From assembly GCF_030272615.1 (NCBI RefSeq), contig NC_081411.1, positions 837,920,136 to 837,984,135 on the forward strand: a stretch of DNA of 64,000 bases. The letters are read 5' to 3'. Position numbers and translations under genes: made by a program. Below the pieces are notes generated by a model. It saw only the letters and a program-made list of their open reading frames with translations. It made no database searches and was not told where the DNA came from. This stretch comes from Cryptomeria japonica. Its lineage: Eukaryota; Streptophyta; Pinopsida; Cupressales; Cupressaceae. Positions within the stretch are counted from its first letter, which is position 1. Every line of letters begins with the position of its first letter. Shown in pieces: positions 1 through 9,298 of the stretch.

Positions 1-720
1 AAGGGGTGATTATTTCAAACAATCCAAACTACTAATAAATCTTTGTTGTAGGTCCTTGGTAAGGGTTTTTGGATTTTTATTGTGTGTTTTATTTTCATAG
101 ACTAGCAAACACTTCAATTGGTGCACTAAAATTGAATCATTGTCTTTTGTGTCTTGAGCAATAGGCTCTTTTTGTTTAATCTTTAGAGGGCCTATCTTCC
201 CGTGTGGTCATTAGGACTACTAGTGAGAAGAGAACGACCCAAGTGGTAGTAAAAGAAAAGCCATATTCTTCCAAACCACTATAAATAACTGTATTCATGG
301 TGAAAACTATGAATAACATGTGTTGATTAGTTCATACCAACACTATGTCTCCCCATAAACCCGTTTGATCAAATTTATTTGATTAGTTGTAGGGCGTAAC
401 CCCTATTGGCTGGGAGCCTTCTGTATTTACAGAGATGAAAGTGCCGCATGTATGGCCACACGAGTGGATGCCCTTACTAGCACCTTTTTGTTTTAGAAGC
501 CAAAATCCTTCTAGTTGTTGAGGTAGGAGGTCAGACCTTTGGTAGCGGCCCACACACATACGGTTCTTAGTAGAGATACAAAGTTCACCACGGGGAGTTT
601 TCGTGGGGACTGATGCTTGGCTGACTCGAGAAGTGAGTGCTGAGGGTGGAGCCAGTGAGGTCAAGCATCTAAGTATCCACTCTGAATAGCATAGCCTCAG
701 GGGTAAAACCTCATGTGGGA
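1..720. repeat. Leader repeat shared by G2 and E2a
   Basis: Read on the - strand, this segment matches 35215-35660 on the + strand. Shared landmarks include GTCTGACCTCCT, CAACAACTAGAAGGATTTT, GTGGCCATACATGC, CTGTAAATACA, TCCCAGCC and GGGTTTATGGGGA, in the same order. In G2 it lies upstream of gag and in E2a upstream of the repeat ORF, both in element orientation, so it is probably part of the untranslated leader of this retroelement group. The short open frames in it show no domain. Confidence 0.7.
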
Positions 721-1344
721 TCAACAACTATTATCTTGGCTAGCCATAAGAATTGTGCTTGACTTATTTTCAACATTCAAAACATTCAAGACCAAACAGC
801 AAAACATTGTGTCTTTTGTGTCTTCAAGTGTATGCAAAACATTTTTACATGAAAAAGCACACTTTTCTTGGAGAAATTTTGAGTCTAAACACTTGCAAAC
901 ATTGAGTCCTCATCAACATTGTGTCCTCTTGTCTTAAAAAACAGTCAAACATTCAGATTTGGTCACAACCAACAACTTCACAAATTGGAAAAATTTTAGT
1001 GTCTAGCAAACAAGAGCATTTAGTTTCAGAATTCTTGAGCTTCCTAGGTTGTTTCTCCAGGTTTTCATCTAGCATTCAACTTGTCTTTGGGTCTCACAAA
1101 GTCCATCATTGCTTTACATCTTGCATTAAATTTACATTTGTCTAAACTTGAGTCAAAAGGTCACTTGCTTGTCCTCATCATACTTTGTCAACACACTACA
1201 TACAACAACATTTTGCTAAGTGGTCCCTCATCAAGGTCTATCACCTTTGGGTCTCATTTGGTCTTACTTAGAGTCAAGGTCAACTTACCTCATGAAGAGA
1301 ATCTATCCTCTCTTTGGAAGTCACACCTACTCTACTACATACAT
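721..1344 (+). other. G2 leader, left part (non-coding)
   Basis: No conserved domain is visible on either strand. The stretch is rich in short words such as AACATT, GTCTTTTGTGTC and AAACA, typical of an untranslated leader. It continues past the G1 insertion at 9174, and joining the two sides at ACTTG gives an uninterrupted leader leading to gag at 9299. Confidence 0.5.
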
Positions 1345-1349
1345 ACTTG
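1345..1349. repeat. Target site duplication of G1, left copy (ACTTG)
   Basis: ACTTG directly precedes the TG of the G1 LTR at 1350 and recurs directly after the terminal CA of the other LTR at 9174-9178. Five-base duplications are the norm for LTR element integration, so the G1 ends are exact. Confidence 0.95.
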
Positions 1350-2601
1350 TGTAAAGCAGAAAAATCGAACCCTAGTTGTTCTCCCCTCCCCAACCCCAAG
1401 GAGAGAGAAGGGAGAGTCACTAGGGTTGATGGTTTTCACTTAGGGGAGACTTTACATTCAAAAGAGGGGTTGAAACCCACAAGATCCAATCCCATGCAAT
1501 GCAAGATTGGATTCTAAATGAGTTTCAAGGGTTGTGACATCAAGGATACCCTCTTTTGTAAAGAATGTAGATAGAAAGATTGAACTAGGAATGCATGTAA
1601 AGTAGGAAAGATTCGCTTATAAACAGAGATAGGGATATGGGATGAAGCTACAGACTTGGAATTAGTAGTAAAATGTTGACACGGTGTTGTTCTGCAAATT
1701 TGAGCGAAAGTTGACGGGATGATGGCACCCGACGTGCACACGGTCCTCCGAAAAATCCGCGAAACGAAGGGGGATCTATTCGTCTTTGCACAAGGATTCC
1801 AGATCTTCAATTACAGCCGCGTACCTGTAACCTACACACAGAAAAGAGAGGATGATTGGGGGGTTAAGGATGAGGGGTTTGCCTTTAGGTCAAACCCCAG
1901 TTTTGGAATTAACCAAGAAATGAGAATGTTGTAAATGTAAATGTTTGTAATGTAAACAAGTACTGATACCTTGTTGTAAGAATGTTTGTATTCTTACATG
2001 CGAAGGTGTAATGTATGTAGTATGTTGTATGTTGTATGTGATCTCCTCTTCAATGGTTGAATCCTTGTCTTGAATGCAACACTTAGCCTTGAATGGAGAC
2101 TTAGAATGCTCAATTGCTTGAAGGAATGCTTGAATACTTGAATGTTTGAATGTTCGAATATCACTTCCGCCTTTTGCACATATATGTCTTCCTCTTTCTT
2201 ACCTTACCCCCTCAAATGGGAGGGGAAATGTAGTTTATATACTTGTCAATTAGGGCTGACAGACTGATTTTCCTGACCTCAGGCCGACCAGGAAACATTA
2301 TTTCCCAAATTGCAAACTTAAAGACCCGATGTCCAAAAGAGACCGGGCCTAAAATAGGGCCAGGGACCAGGGCGCTAGGTGCCATGGTCCTGGGGGACCA
2401 GGGAGCTGAGCGCCAAGGTCCTGAAGGACCAGGGCACTAGGCGCCATGGTCCCACCTCCCGAGACACCAGAGTGCAGAAAAATGCAATTTTTGGTGTTAT
2501 AAGTAGGTTTCGGGGTCTCCATTCAGGTTCAACATTGTGCCGCCATTGTGAAGACCCAAATGCAGTCAAAATTGCAAGTGCCGCAATTTTAGGATGCTAC
2601 A
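1350..2601 (-). repeat. G1 3' LTR
   Basis: Begins TGTAAAGCAG and ends GGATGCTACA on the + strand. In element (-) orientation this is the downstream LTR because the PPT abuts it at 2602. It contains a TATA-like box on the - strand at 2233-2241, a palindromic tandem array at 2364-2452 and one copy of the GTGCACACGGTCC motif near 1735. Its length is 1252 bp against 1213 bp for the partner, mainly through array copy number and a short insertion. Confidence 0.95.
2364..2452. repeat. Three tandem 27-bp near-palindromes in the LTR
   Basis: Units at 2364-2390, 2395-2421 and 2426-2452 (31-bp period) each begin GGACCAGGG and end with GGTCC, so each is an imperfect palindrome centred on a GGCGCC-like core. 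The partner LTR keeps a single unit at 8975-9001. They are GC-rich and contain CpG within an otherwise AT-rich LTR. Confidence 0.85.
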
Positions 2602-2614
2602 TTTAGCCCCCACT
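2602..2614 (-). promoter_or_regulatory. G1 polypurine tract
   Basis: On the - strand the sequence immediately upstream of the LTR start is AGTGGGGGCTAAA, a typical plant Gypsy polypurine tract that primes second-strand DNA synthesis. It touches the terminal TG of the LTR and fixes the element orientation. Confidence 0.85.
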
Positions 2615-3349
2615 TTAGCGGGAGTATAAGCGTACGCTCATACTTCTGGTAAAGTACAAGGAAACAACATTGAAAAACTTTCACCACGTCAAGGAGGCAA
2701 GATACACCAAGCCCCCAGTGGACTAAGGATCTTATGACTTTGATTGACAAAGTAAAAGGGAAGATCATGAGGGAGAACCATGACTGTCAGTAGTAAGGTT
2801 CCCTCACTATGAGTCATGCAAGAAAGATATCAAAAAATTTCAAGGCAAAGCTAAATTTGTCAAGAAATTTTCAAGTATCTTGAAAAGATATGAACGGGAT
2901 GTATGCCCCCCTACGTTAAAGTGATCGCACATGCCTCACCGAGGGTGATTGCTTTAAGGTAGTGATACATATAAGAAATGAGAAAGGAGCACGTTATCAC
3001 AAGGATTTAGCCCCCAAGTGTGAGATAAGCCCAAGGATAATAGACACAAAACACAAAGCACAAGGTGACTTCGCTTTCCTTGGGGTCAGTATGCTGTATG
3101 ATAATTCATGTATATCATATGTATGTATGCATAATTGTTCTTCATTCCCCAATCAAGGAAGGTCACCTAGAAGAAGGGAACACATGTGTCTTTTGAGTCA
3201 ACATGAGAGAGACCAAAAGAGATCTCAATGCTTTGCATCGTCCTCAAGTAGACAAAACTAAGGACAACAAATAGAAGAATGAGAATAACACATAGAAGAA
3301 GTAACGAAAGAGATCAAGAGAGGAGGAGAGAGTCTGCTATGCTAATGAA
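2615..3349 (-). other. G1 3' non-coding zone
   Basis: This 735-bp stretch lies between the end of the gag-protease frame and the PPT. I see no RT, RNase H or integrase signature on either strand, so it is the remains of, or the replacement for, the missing pol region. The open frame at 2962-3261 on the + strand has no recognisable domain. Confidence 0.5.
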
Positions 3350-4267
3350 CTAGTCTAGCACGTCATCTACCCCTCGATCTTGCTGATCAATATTTCGGGA
3401 AGGCAGGAAACACGCTAGAGGAGGAACATCCAACACAGCAGATGGAGCTATCACAAGATCCAAACAAGGGCTATGTTCATGTTCCGAACCGCATTGTTCT
3501 TGTCTAGGAGCTAGGATAAGTTCTTTAGAAAATTTGTTAGATAAATGGTTATCAACATCAACATATTCATACTCACCATCAGAATGAATAGGAGTAACAT
3601 TTTCATCTATATCATCATCAAGATTTATAAAAATAGGATCTTTAACTCACACAGGATCAAGGCCATCATGCATCTTATATTTAGGAGATTTCGGCTCAAT
3701 CATCGGCTGAGGAGAAAATGGAATAATATTGGCTGAAAGTGTTTTTGGGGATTGCAAAGTTTGAAAAGCAGCCGCCTGAGCTCTAAGACGATGCTTTCGT
3801 CGGTGTTCACGTGCAGAACGATTTCATCTAGTCTTAGTAGGAAGTTGAGAAGAGTGAGGAGGAGGAATATTCTCATCCTTATCACTTGGGTGTTTAGGTT
3901 GTGGTCTCTTAGGTTGAACAATAGGAGAAGAGAAAGGTCTCTTCTCTCCATAAGAGGAAGGAGGAGGAACTGCTCCATATAAGGGAGGAATATTTGGTGT
4001 AGGAAGGAGACCAAGTCCATCATGACGAGGAGGTATAGGTCTACTTTTAGGAAGTTTATTAGATATAGGCATAGTCACATTCATAGGGATAGGTTGGGAA
4101 TCTTCTTGAGGAAAGACATTAGTTTTATCTTTCAAAGGAAGAACTTCCTTCTCAAGAACGATAGGAATGTCAAGTTTGGGTGTTCTAGGTTCACTTAGAG
4201 ATAGGATGATATCTTTCTTCCACTTTTGATAAGATTTGAAAAGATGATCACTTCGCGGAGGAAGAGA
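3350..4267 (-). pseudogene. G1 post-protease charged and proline-rich tail
   Basis: This continues the gag-protease frame after a TAA at 4268-4270 and ends at TAG 3350-3352. There are further in-frame stops at 3824-3826 (TGA) and near 3645 (TGA). Residues are rich in Pro, Ser, Lys and Asp (for example IPPLYGAVPPPSSYGEKRP), with an acidic patch (INLDDDIDENV) and a closing NIDQQDRGVDDVLD. In complete relatives such a linker would lead into RT; here it simply ends. No catalytic function can be assigned. Confidence 0.6.
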
Positions 4268-4888
4268 TTAGAATTGTTTAGGCCAAAAATAATCAATAGG
4301 AATGCTAGAAGTTCTTTCAACTGGTTTAAAGAGACTATGATTGACGGTAACAACTTCACCATTATGGGGAAATTTCAAACACTTGTGAATAGGAGAAGCA
4401 ATAGCTTTCATGGAAGATAGCCAAGGATAGCCTAGCTTCACACGAAATTGTTCGGATGATGGAATAATAGCAAAGTCCACATCAAGGGATTTGTTATGAA
4501 CCTCAATAGGCAATGTAATAGAACCAATTGCAGGAGAAGAAAATGCATCAAATAGTTTCACAACCACATTTGTTTCATCATAGATCACTTGATTCAATTG
4601 CAAAGTAAAAAGAAATTCTTCAGTAATGATATTAACCATACAAGAAGGATTAATAAGCACTCCACGGCAAGGTGTATTCTTGACTTTTGCAACTATATAT
4701 AAAGGACCATTAGGTGCCCTGATAGTTTCACTAGAATCAAAGGTGATGGAAGGTTCTTTAGGGATTTTCTGCTGCTCTACAAAGTTAATCACATTCGGAG
4801 TCATAGACACAAGATCCTCAGGTGAGACAGAGGAATCATTAGTATCAATCGCATTAGAGGTATGAGAAGGTAATGGATCAGTAAAAAT
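4268..4888 (-). pseudogene. G1 aspartic protease-like domain, catalytic Asp lost
   Basis: This is in frame with gag, separated only by a TAG at 4889-4891. It reads as a retropepsin-like fold: a strand (GPLYIVAKVKNTPCRGVLI), the active-site segment where D-[ST]-G is expected but INPSCMVNIIT is found, then a flap region and a C-terminal LGYPWLSSMKAI segment like the conserved LG-PW-- element of Gypsy proteases. Asn replaces the catalytic Asp, so this copy should be inactive. In active relatives the enzyme processes Gag-Pol in the virus-like particle. Confidence 0.75.
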
Positions 4889-6649
4889 CTAAAGATTTTG
4901 GTTAGGAGGAGCTACAGATGTGTTGCCTTTATCATTCACACCAGAAACAGAGATAGTATTATTATCAATCAAATCTTGAATTTTACCCTTTAAAGCAAAA
5001 CATTTTTCAGTATCATGCCCAGGATGACGATGAAATTGACAAAAAGATTTGTTATCAAAATAGGGTGAGTTAATCTTTGCAGGGTCTATTTGCCTTATAG
5101 GAGGGAGAGTAAGCACATTTTGTTCCAATAACTTATTCATAATACTATGCAATGATTCATTCAAAGGAGTAAACTTTCTTTCTTTCTTGAAAAACTTAGA
5201 AATAGGAGGCACACCTGATGCCGCATTCACATTGTTGTTGATGATGTTTTCATTGAATTTAATGGACTCTCTGCTCGGTTTAAACTTCCCAAATGGTTGT
5301 TGACTACTATCACCCTTATCACTCGGAGCCATAGGATTTGCTTGTTCCATTTGACTCACAATCAGTTGATAATTGTGAAGAGTTGCGCACAACTGTTGGA
5401 AAGAAGTAAACTCAGAAAAAAGAAGTTTTTCTCTAATATCTTTTTGTAAATTAGAAATAAAGATTCTTTGAATATCATTGTCAGGTACTGGAAAAGAAAT
5501 TTGAGCATACAAATGCTTATATCTACCAATGAAATCAGTCACTTTTTCTTTAACACCTTGTTTACAATGCATTAAATCAATCAAAGTAACTTTAGGACTT
5601 ATATTGTTTTGAAATTGTTGAATAAAAGCATTTGCAAGTTGTTCGAAAGAAGTAATAGAATAAGAAGGCAACGAGCAATACCATTGTAGGGCTTTATCTC
5701 TTAATGTTCTAGTAAACAGTTTTGCAAGCAACCTTTGGTCATAAGCAAAATCAGTACATATTGTTTGAAAGGTCTTAACATGTGTTAAAGGATCACCCTT
5801 ACCATTATAAAGCTCCAAATGCATAATTTCAACATGTTTAGGGGGGATAGCTCGAACAATGTCAAGAGAAAGTGGGCTCACAACATCAAATGTGGGCACA
5901 CTAAACTTAGATTGATTCATAGAGGCAATTTGTTGTTGTAAAGAAGAGACAGTTTGTGCAAGATTGTTAATGGTCACTTCAGTCGAAGAGTTCATATGAG
6001 ACGTGTTAGATTGTGATGGAGGTGTTATGTTATTGAAAGAAGGTAGAGAGTAAGGTGGTGGGACACTATGATAGTTAGTCATAGGAGATGATTGGAAAGG
6101 AAAAACACTACAAGGAGGAATGGAAGGGTTAAATGAATTTCCCCCTTGCGTCATGTTCATTTGTGGAGATATAAGAGGAACACTCATTGAAGGAATGAAT
6201 GGAGAAGTCGAATTGAATGAAGGAAGAGGGTTGATTGAAGAAGAGGGATTGCCCCCATGACTAGTGATCATAGGAGGAATGTCTTGTATTGAAGTAGTCA
6301 TTACGTTTGATGTAAAAGTAGGTATACTAGCAATAGGAGTTGTCAAAGGAATAGAATGATTAACTTGAGTAGGAGGTTGTGTATAACCTAAGGTTCCGGC
6401 ACAACTTTTCGTCAGCATCACATTCGAATCCACAATGTGTGCAATACCATGCAAAATATCAATTCCATTCTTATCACTTTGAACCATATGTTTTAGACCC
6501 TCAATTAATGAAAGAGCTTCACTATCAGGGTATTCTTGAGACATCCATTGTCGAAAATCATCAAATTGGTTATCCAATTTTGAAAGTTGTTCTATAGAAA
6601 CCTCATGGAGAGCTTCTTCATCATTAAGAGGATTAGAGGAATTACCCAT
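4889..6649 (-). CDS. gag: G1 Gag polyprotein (586 codons)
   Basis: An uninterrupted frame starts at a true ATG (MGNSSNPLNDEEA). Residues about 80-260 are a Pro/Ser/Asn-rich low-complexity region. From about residue 270 there is a retrotransposon gag (capsid-like) domain, recognisable by YNGKGDPLTHVKTFQ, ALQWYCSLP and FEQLANAFIQQF. Near the C-terminus CQFHRHPGHDTEKCFALK is a zinc-knuckle-like segment (C-x2-H-x3-GH-x4-C), followed by IQDLIDNNTI. Gag forms the particle and packages RNA. It is the only intact long frame of G1, fitting a role supplied in cis while pol came from elsewhere. Protease lies directly downstream in the same frame after TAG. Confidence 0.9.
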   Translation of the reverse strand: MGNSSNPLNDEEALHEVSIEQLSKLDNQFDDFRQWMSQEYPDSEALSLIEGLKHMVQSDKNGIDILHGIAHIVDSNVMLTKSCAGTLGYTQPPTQVNHSIPLTTPIASIPTFTSNVMTTSIQDIPPMITSHGGNPSSSINPLPSFNSTSPFIPSMSVPLISPQMNMTQGGNSFNPSIPPCSVFPFQSSPMTNYHSVPPPYSLPSFNNITPPSQSNTSHMNSSTEVTINNLAQTVSSLQQQIASMNQSKFSVPTFDVVSPLSLDIVRAIPPKHVEIMHLELYNGKGDPLTHVKTFQTICTDFAYDQRLLAKLFTRTLRDKALQWYCSLPSYSITSFEQLANAFIQQFQNNISPKVTLIDLMHCKQGVKEKVTDFIGRYKHLYAQISFPVPDNDIQRIFISNLQKDIREKLLFSEFTSFQQLCATLHNYQLIVSQMEQANPMAPSDKGDSSQQPFGKFKPSRESIKFNENIINNNVNAASGVPPISKFFKKERKFTPLNESLHSIMNKLLEQNVLTLPPIRQIDPAKINSPYFDNKSFCQFHRHPGHDTEKCFALKGKIQDLIDNNTISVSGVNDKGNTSVAPPNQNL

Positions 6650-7938
6650 GTCCTAGTTAAAAAGGCCATTCAAATTAGATTCCATCTCCTCAGTAATTAA
6701 ACCTTGGAAAGACTTAATTCTAAGGCTTCGTCTAACGGGAATAGTGTAAGTAGGGCTTATTGTTGTAAAAATCATGCACTAAAGAAAGAGAGAAGATTTT
6801 GAATTTTAGAGGTAGCAAATTTCAATAAAATCAGCCAATCTCCTAGATTTAAGCTGTTAAATGCAATCAGGACAATCTCCCGAAATTTCAAAAAAAATGT
6901 CCGGGACCGTGGTGAACGGAGTGCACACGGTCCTCGCAACTTTTTTTGAAATTTTCAAGGATGAAAGTTATGATGATTTTAAAGCTAATCTAAAAAAATT
7001 GAGTGATTTTACGATCTGTAGATAGGCCAAATTAAAGTTGCAATCTCAAAATTGAACCCTACCAAGATTGTTGAAAAATGTAAAATTTGAATTTTGGAAG
7101 AGAGGGGGAAACTGAAATTTTGAATTTTATGATTTTAGAGGGAATACTAAAAGCAATGCAAGTTTTGAAATTTAAAAGTTGACTCGATTTCATGCAAAAT
7201 TCAAATTTGAAAGTGGAAATCAAGGTTGTTGCAATTAAACACTTAATTTCAAAAGTCACAAATTGTAAAAATTTGAATAAAGCACTGAAATTTCGAATGA
7301 ATGCTAACACACTTTTTAGATTTAGGACTGTAAGAAACACAATTTTGATATGAATTTCAATTTCAACAATTTTTGAATGATTAGAAGCCTCAATCCAGGT
7401 AATCACTAGACCAACTTTGACTTTAATTTTGAAAGTGTTAAAATTGATAAAATTAGCCAAAATTTTGGATTTTAGCAGAAAAATACAGTAAGATCTAGCT
7501 CCCAAAATTTTGGAAAAAATGTCAGGGATGATGGCGCTCGGGGTGCACACGGTCCTCGCAACTTTTTTCCAAATTTTCAGGGATGAAAGATATTGTGATT
7601 TTATTGCGAAATCCAAAGTTACAGCCGATTTGGAGGTGTTTAGATCAGTGAAATTATTAGTCAAAGGTTGAATCAAGAAGGTCTTAAAAATTAGGGTTTT
7701 AACATTTAACCACTTAATTTTCAAAATTAAAGCACAAATATGAATTGACAATTTGCAATAGAAGGGTAGATCTGAAACAAGCATTAACAATTAAACCTTT
7801 CACAAGTTTAATTACTTAAAAAGAAAATTTTAGGGTTTTTATGCAATCAACCTCTAAAATTTGCAAAAGATCAAACATGGAAATATAATTAGGAAAGCAA
7901 AATTTTCAGATCTAAGCATGAATAATCAGAATGAGGAT
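6650..7938 (-). other. G1 leader with repeated CG-containing motif
   Basis: This AT-rich leader lies between the PBS and gag. It contains two copies (about 6901-6940 and 7523-7562) of a motif with core GTGCACACGGTCCT; further copies sit in each LTR (about 1716-1750 and 8327-8360). The 6901 copy has an 8-bp inverted repeat, GGACCGTG (6904-6911) with CACGGTCC (6926-6933). It also includes a 242-codon open frame, listed separately. Confidence 0.55.
7059..7784 (-). other. Long open frame in the G1 leader (uncertain coding)
   Basis: The first ATG is at 7784 and 242 codons stay open in sense orientation upstream of gag. The product is Phe/Ile/Lys/Ser-rich with no domain I recognise. It includes RTVCTPSAIIPDIF, the translation of the repeated motif, and the LTR frame near 1740 reads the similar RTVCTSGAIIPSTF. 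Biased composition can keep a frame open by chance, so this is recorded without a functional claim. Confidence 0.2.
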
Positions 7939-7957
7939 GTTCATGTCGGGTTCACCA
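7939..7957 (-). promoter_or_regulatory. G1 primer binding site
   Basis: On the - strand, three bases after the LTR end, the sequence reads TGGTGAACCCGACATGAAC. TGG complements the CCA tail of a tRNA, and the position is correct for a minus-strand primer site. I cannot name the tRNA with confidence; it is not the initiator Met type seen in C2. Confidence 0.7.
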
Positions 7958-7960
7958 AAA

Positions 7961-9173
7961 TGTAAAGCGGAAAAATCGAACCCTAGTTTTTCTCCCCTCC
8001 CCAACCCCAAGGAGAGAGAAGGGAGAGTCACTAGGGTTGATGGTTTTCACTTAGGGGAGACTTTACATTCAAAAGAGGGGTTGAAACCCACAAGATCCAA
8101 TCCCACACAATGCAAGATTGGATTCTAAATGAGTTTCAAGGGTTGTGACATCAAGGATACCCTCTTTTGTAAAGAAATGAGATAGAAAGATTGAACTAGG
8201 AATGCATGTAAAGTAGGAAAGATTCGCTTATAAACAGAGATAGGGATATGGGATGAAGTTGCAAACCTAGAATTAGTAGTAAAATGTCGAGACAGTGCTG
8301 TTCTGCAAATTTGAGCGAAAGTTGATGGGACGATGGCACTCAGCGTGCACATGGTCCTCCGAAAAATCCGCGAAACAAAGGGGGATCTGTTCGTCTCTGC
8401 ACAAGGATTCCAGATCTTCAATTACAGCCACGTACCTGCAACCTACACACAGAAAAGAGAGGAAAATTAGGGGGTTAGGGATGAGGGGTTTGCCTTTAGG
8501 TCAAACCCCGGTTTTGGAATTAACCAAGAAATGAGAATGTTGTAAATGTAAATGTTTGTAATGTAAACAAGTACTGATACCTTGTTGTAAGAATGTTTGT
8601 ATTCTTACATGCGAAGGTGTAATGTATGTAGTATGTTGTATGTTGTATGTGATCTCCTCTTCAATGGTTGAATCCTTGTCTTGAATGCAACACTTAGCCT
8701 TGAATGGAGACTTAGAATGCTCAATTGCTTGAAGGAATGCTTGAATGCTTGAATGTTTGAATGTTCGAATATCGCTTCCGCCTTTTGCACATATATATCT
8801 TCCTCTTTCTTACCTTACCCCCTCAAATGGGAGGGGAAATGTAGTTTATATACTTGTCAATTAGGGGTGATAGACTGATTTTCCCAACCTTAGGCCGACC
8901 AAGAAACATTATTTCCCAAATTGCAAACTTAAAGACCCGATGCCCAAAAGAGACCGGGCCCAAAATAGGGCCAGGGACCAGGGCACTGGGCGCCATGGTC
9001 CCACCTCCCGGGACAGCAAGATGCAAGGAGGGATCAGACCAGGGTGCAAAAAAATGCAATCTTTTGTGTTATAAGCAGGTTTCGGGGTCTCCATTCAGGT
9101 TCAACGTTGTGCTGCCATCGTGAAGACCCAAATGCAGTCAAAATTGCAAGTGTCACAATTTTAGGACGCTACA
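7961..9173 (-). repeat. G1 5' LTR
   Basis: Begins TGTAAAGCGG and ends GGACGCTACA on the + strand, followed at once by ACTTG. It is the upstream LTR in element orientation because the PBS lies at 7939-7957. It carries one copy of the 27-bp palindrome (8975-9001), where the partner has three. Confidence 0.95.
8844..8852 (-). promoter_or_regulatory. TATA box of the G1 5' LTR
   Basis: The - strand reads AAGTATATAAACTAC, a good plant TATA box in the LTR that would drive the element transcript leftwards. The same box is kept in the other LTR at 2233-2241. Confidence 0.55.
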
Positions 9174-9178
9174 ACTTG
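9174..9178. repeat. Target site duplication of G1, right copy (ACTTG)
   Basis: Matches 1345-1349 exactly and abuts the LTR end at 9173. Confidence 0.95.
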
Positions 9179-9298
9179 GTCTTACACTTTGGACATTGTA
9201 AGTACACCTCAGGTTCATTTACATTCCATCCAAGTCTTGGTCTTCGATACTCTTTCCATTTTCATCTAGTCTCACACATCTTGGTCAATACCTAGTTC
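9179..9298 (+). other. G2 leader, right part
   Basis: Short non-coding stretch that resumes the G2 leader after the G1 insertion and runs directly into the gag ATG at 9299. Confidence 0.55.

Larger units (their letters stand above)
1350..9173 (-). mobile_element. G1: complete non-autonomous Gypsy-type element (gag-protease only)
   Basis: Two direct LTRs (1350-2601 and 7961-9173), a 5-bp duplication, a PBS next to the right LTR and a PPT next to the left LTR define a complete - strand element of 7.8 kb. A single - strand frame from 6649 to 3350 encodes gag, a zinc knuckle, a protease-like domain and a charged, proline-rich tail. No RT, RNase H or integrase motif is present, and only about 0.7 kb separates the end of that frame from the PPT. 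This is the layout described for terminal-repeat elements carrying only GAG (TR-GAG). It must have been mobilised in trans. Over their first 160 bases the LTRs differ at about four positions, so it is one of the younger insertions here. Confidence 0.92.

Noticed and set aside
383-727. 114-codon frame on the - strand at the window start
   Set aside because: Lies in the shared leader repeat. The counterpart at 35215-35660 has diverged by indels that would break the frame, and no domain is visible.
2243-2606. Overlapping frames on both strands within the G1 LTR
   Set aside because: They arise from the GC-rich palindromic repeats and are not kept in the other LTR.
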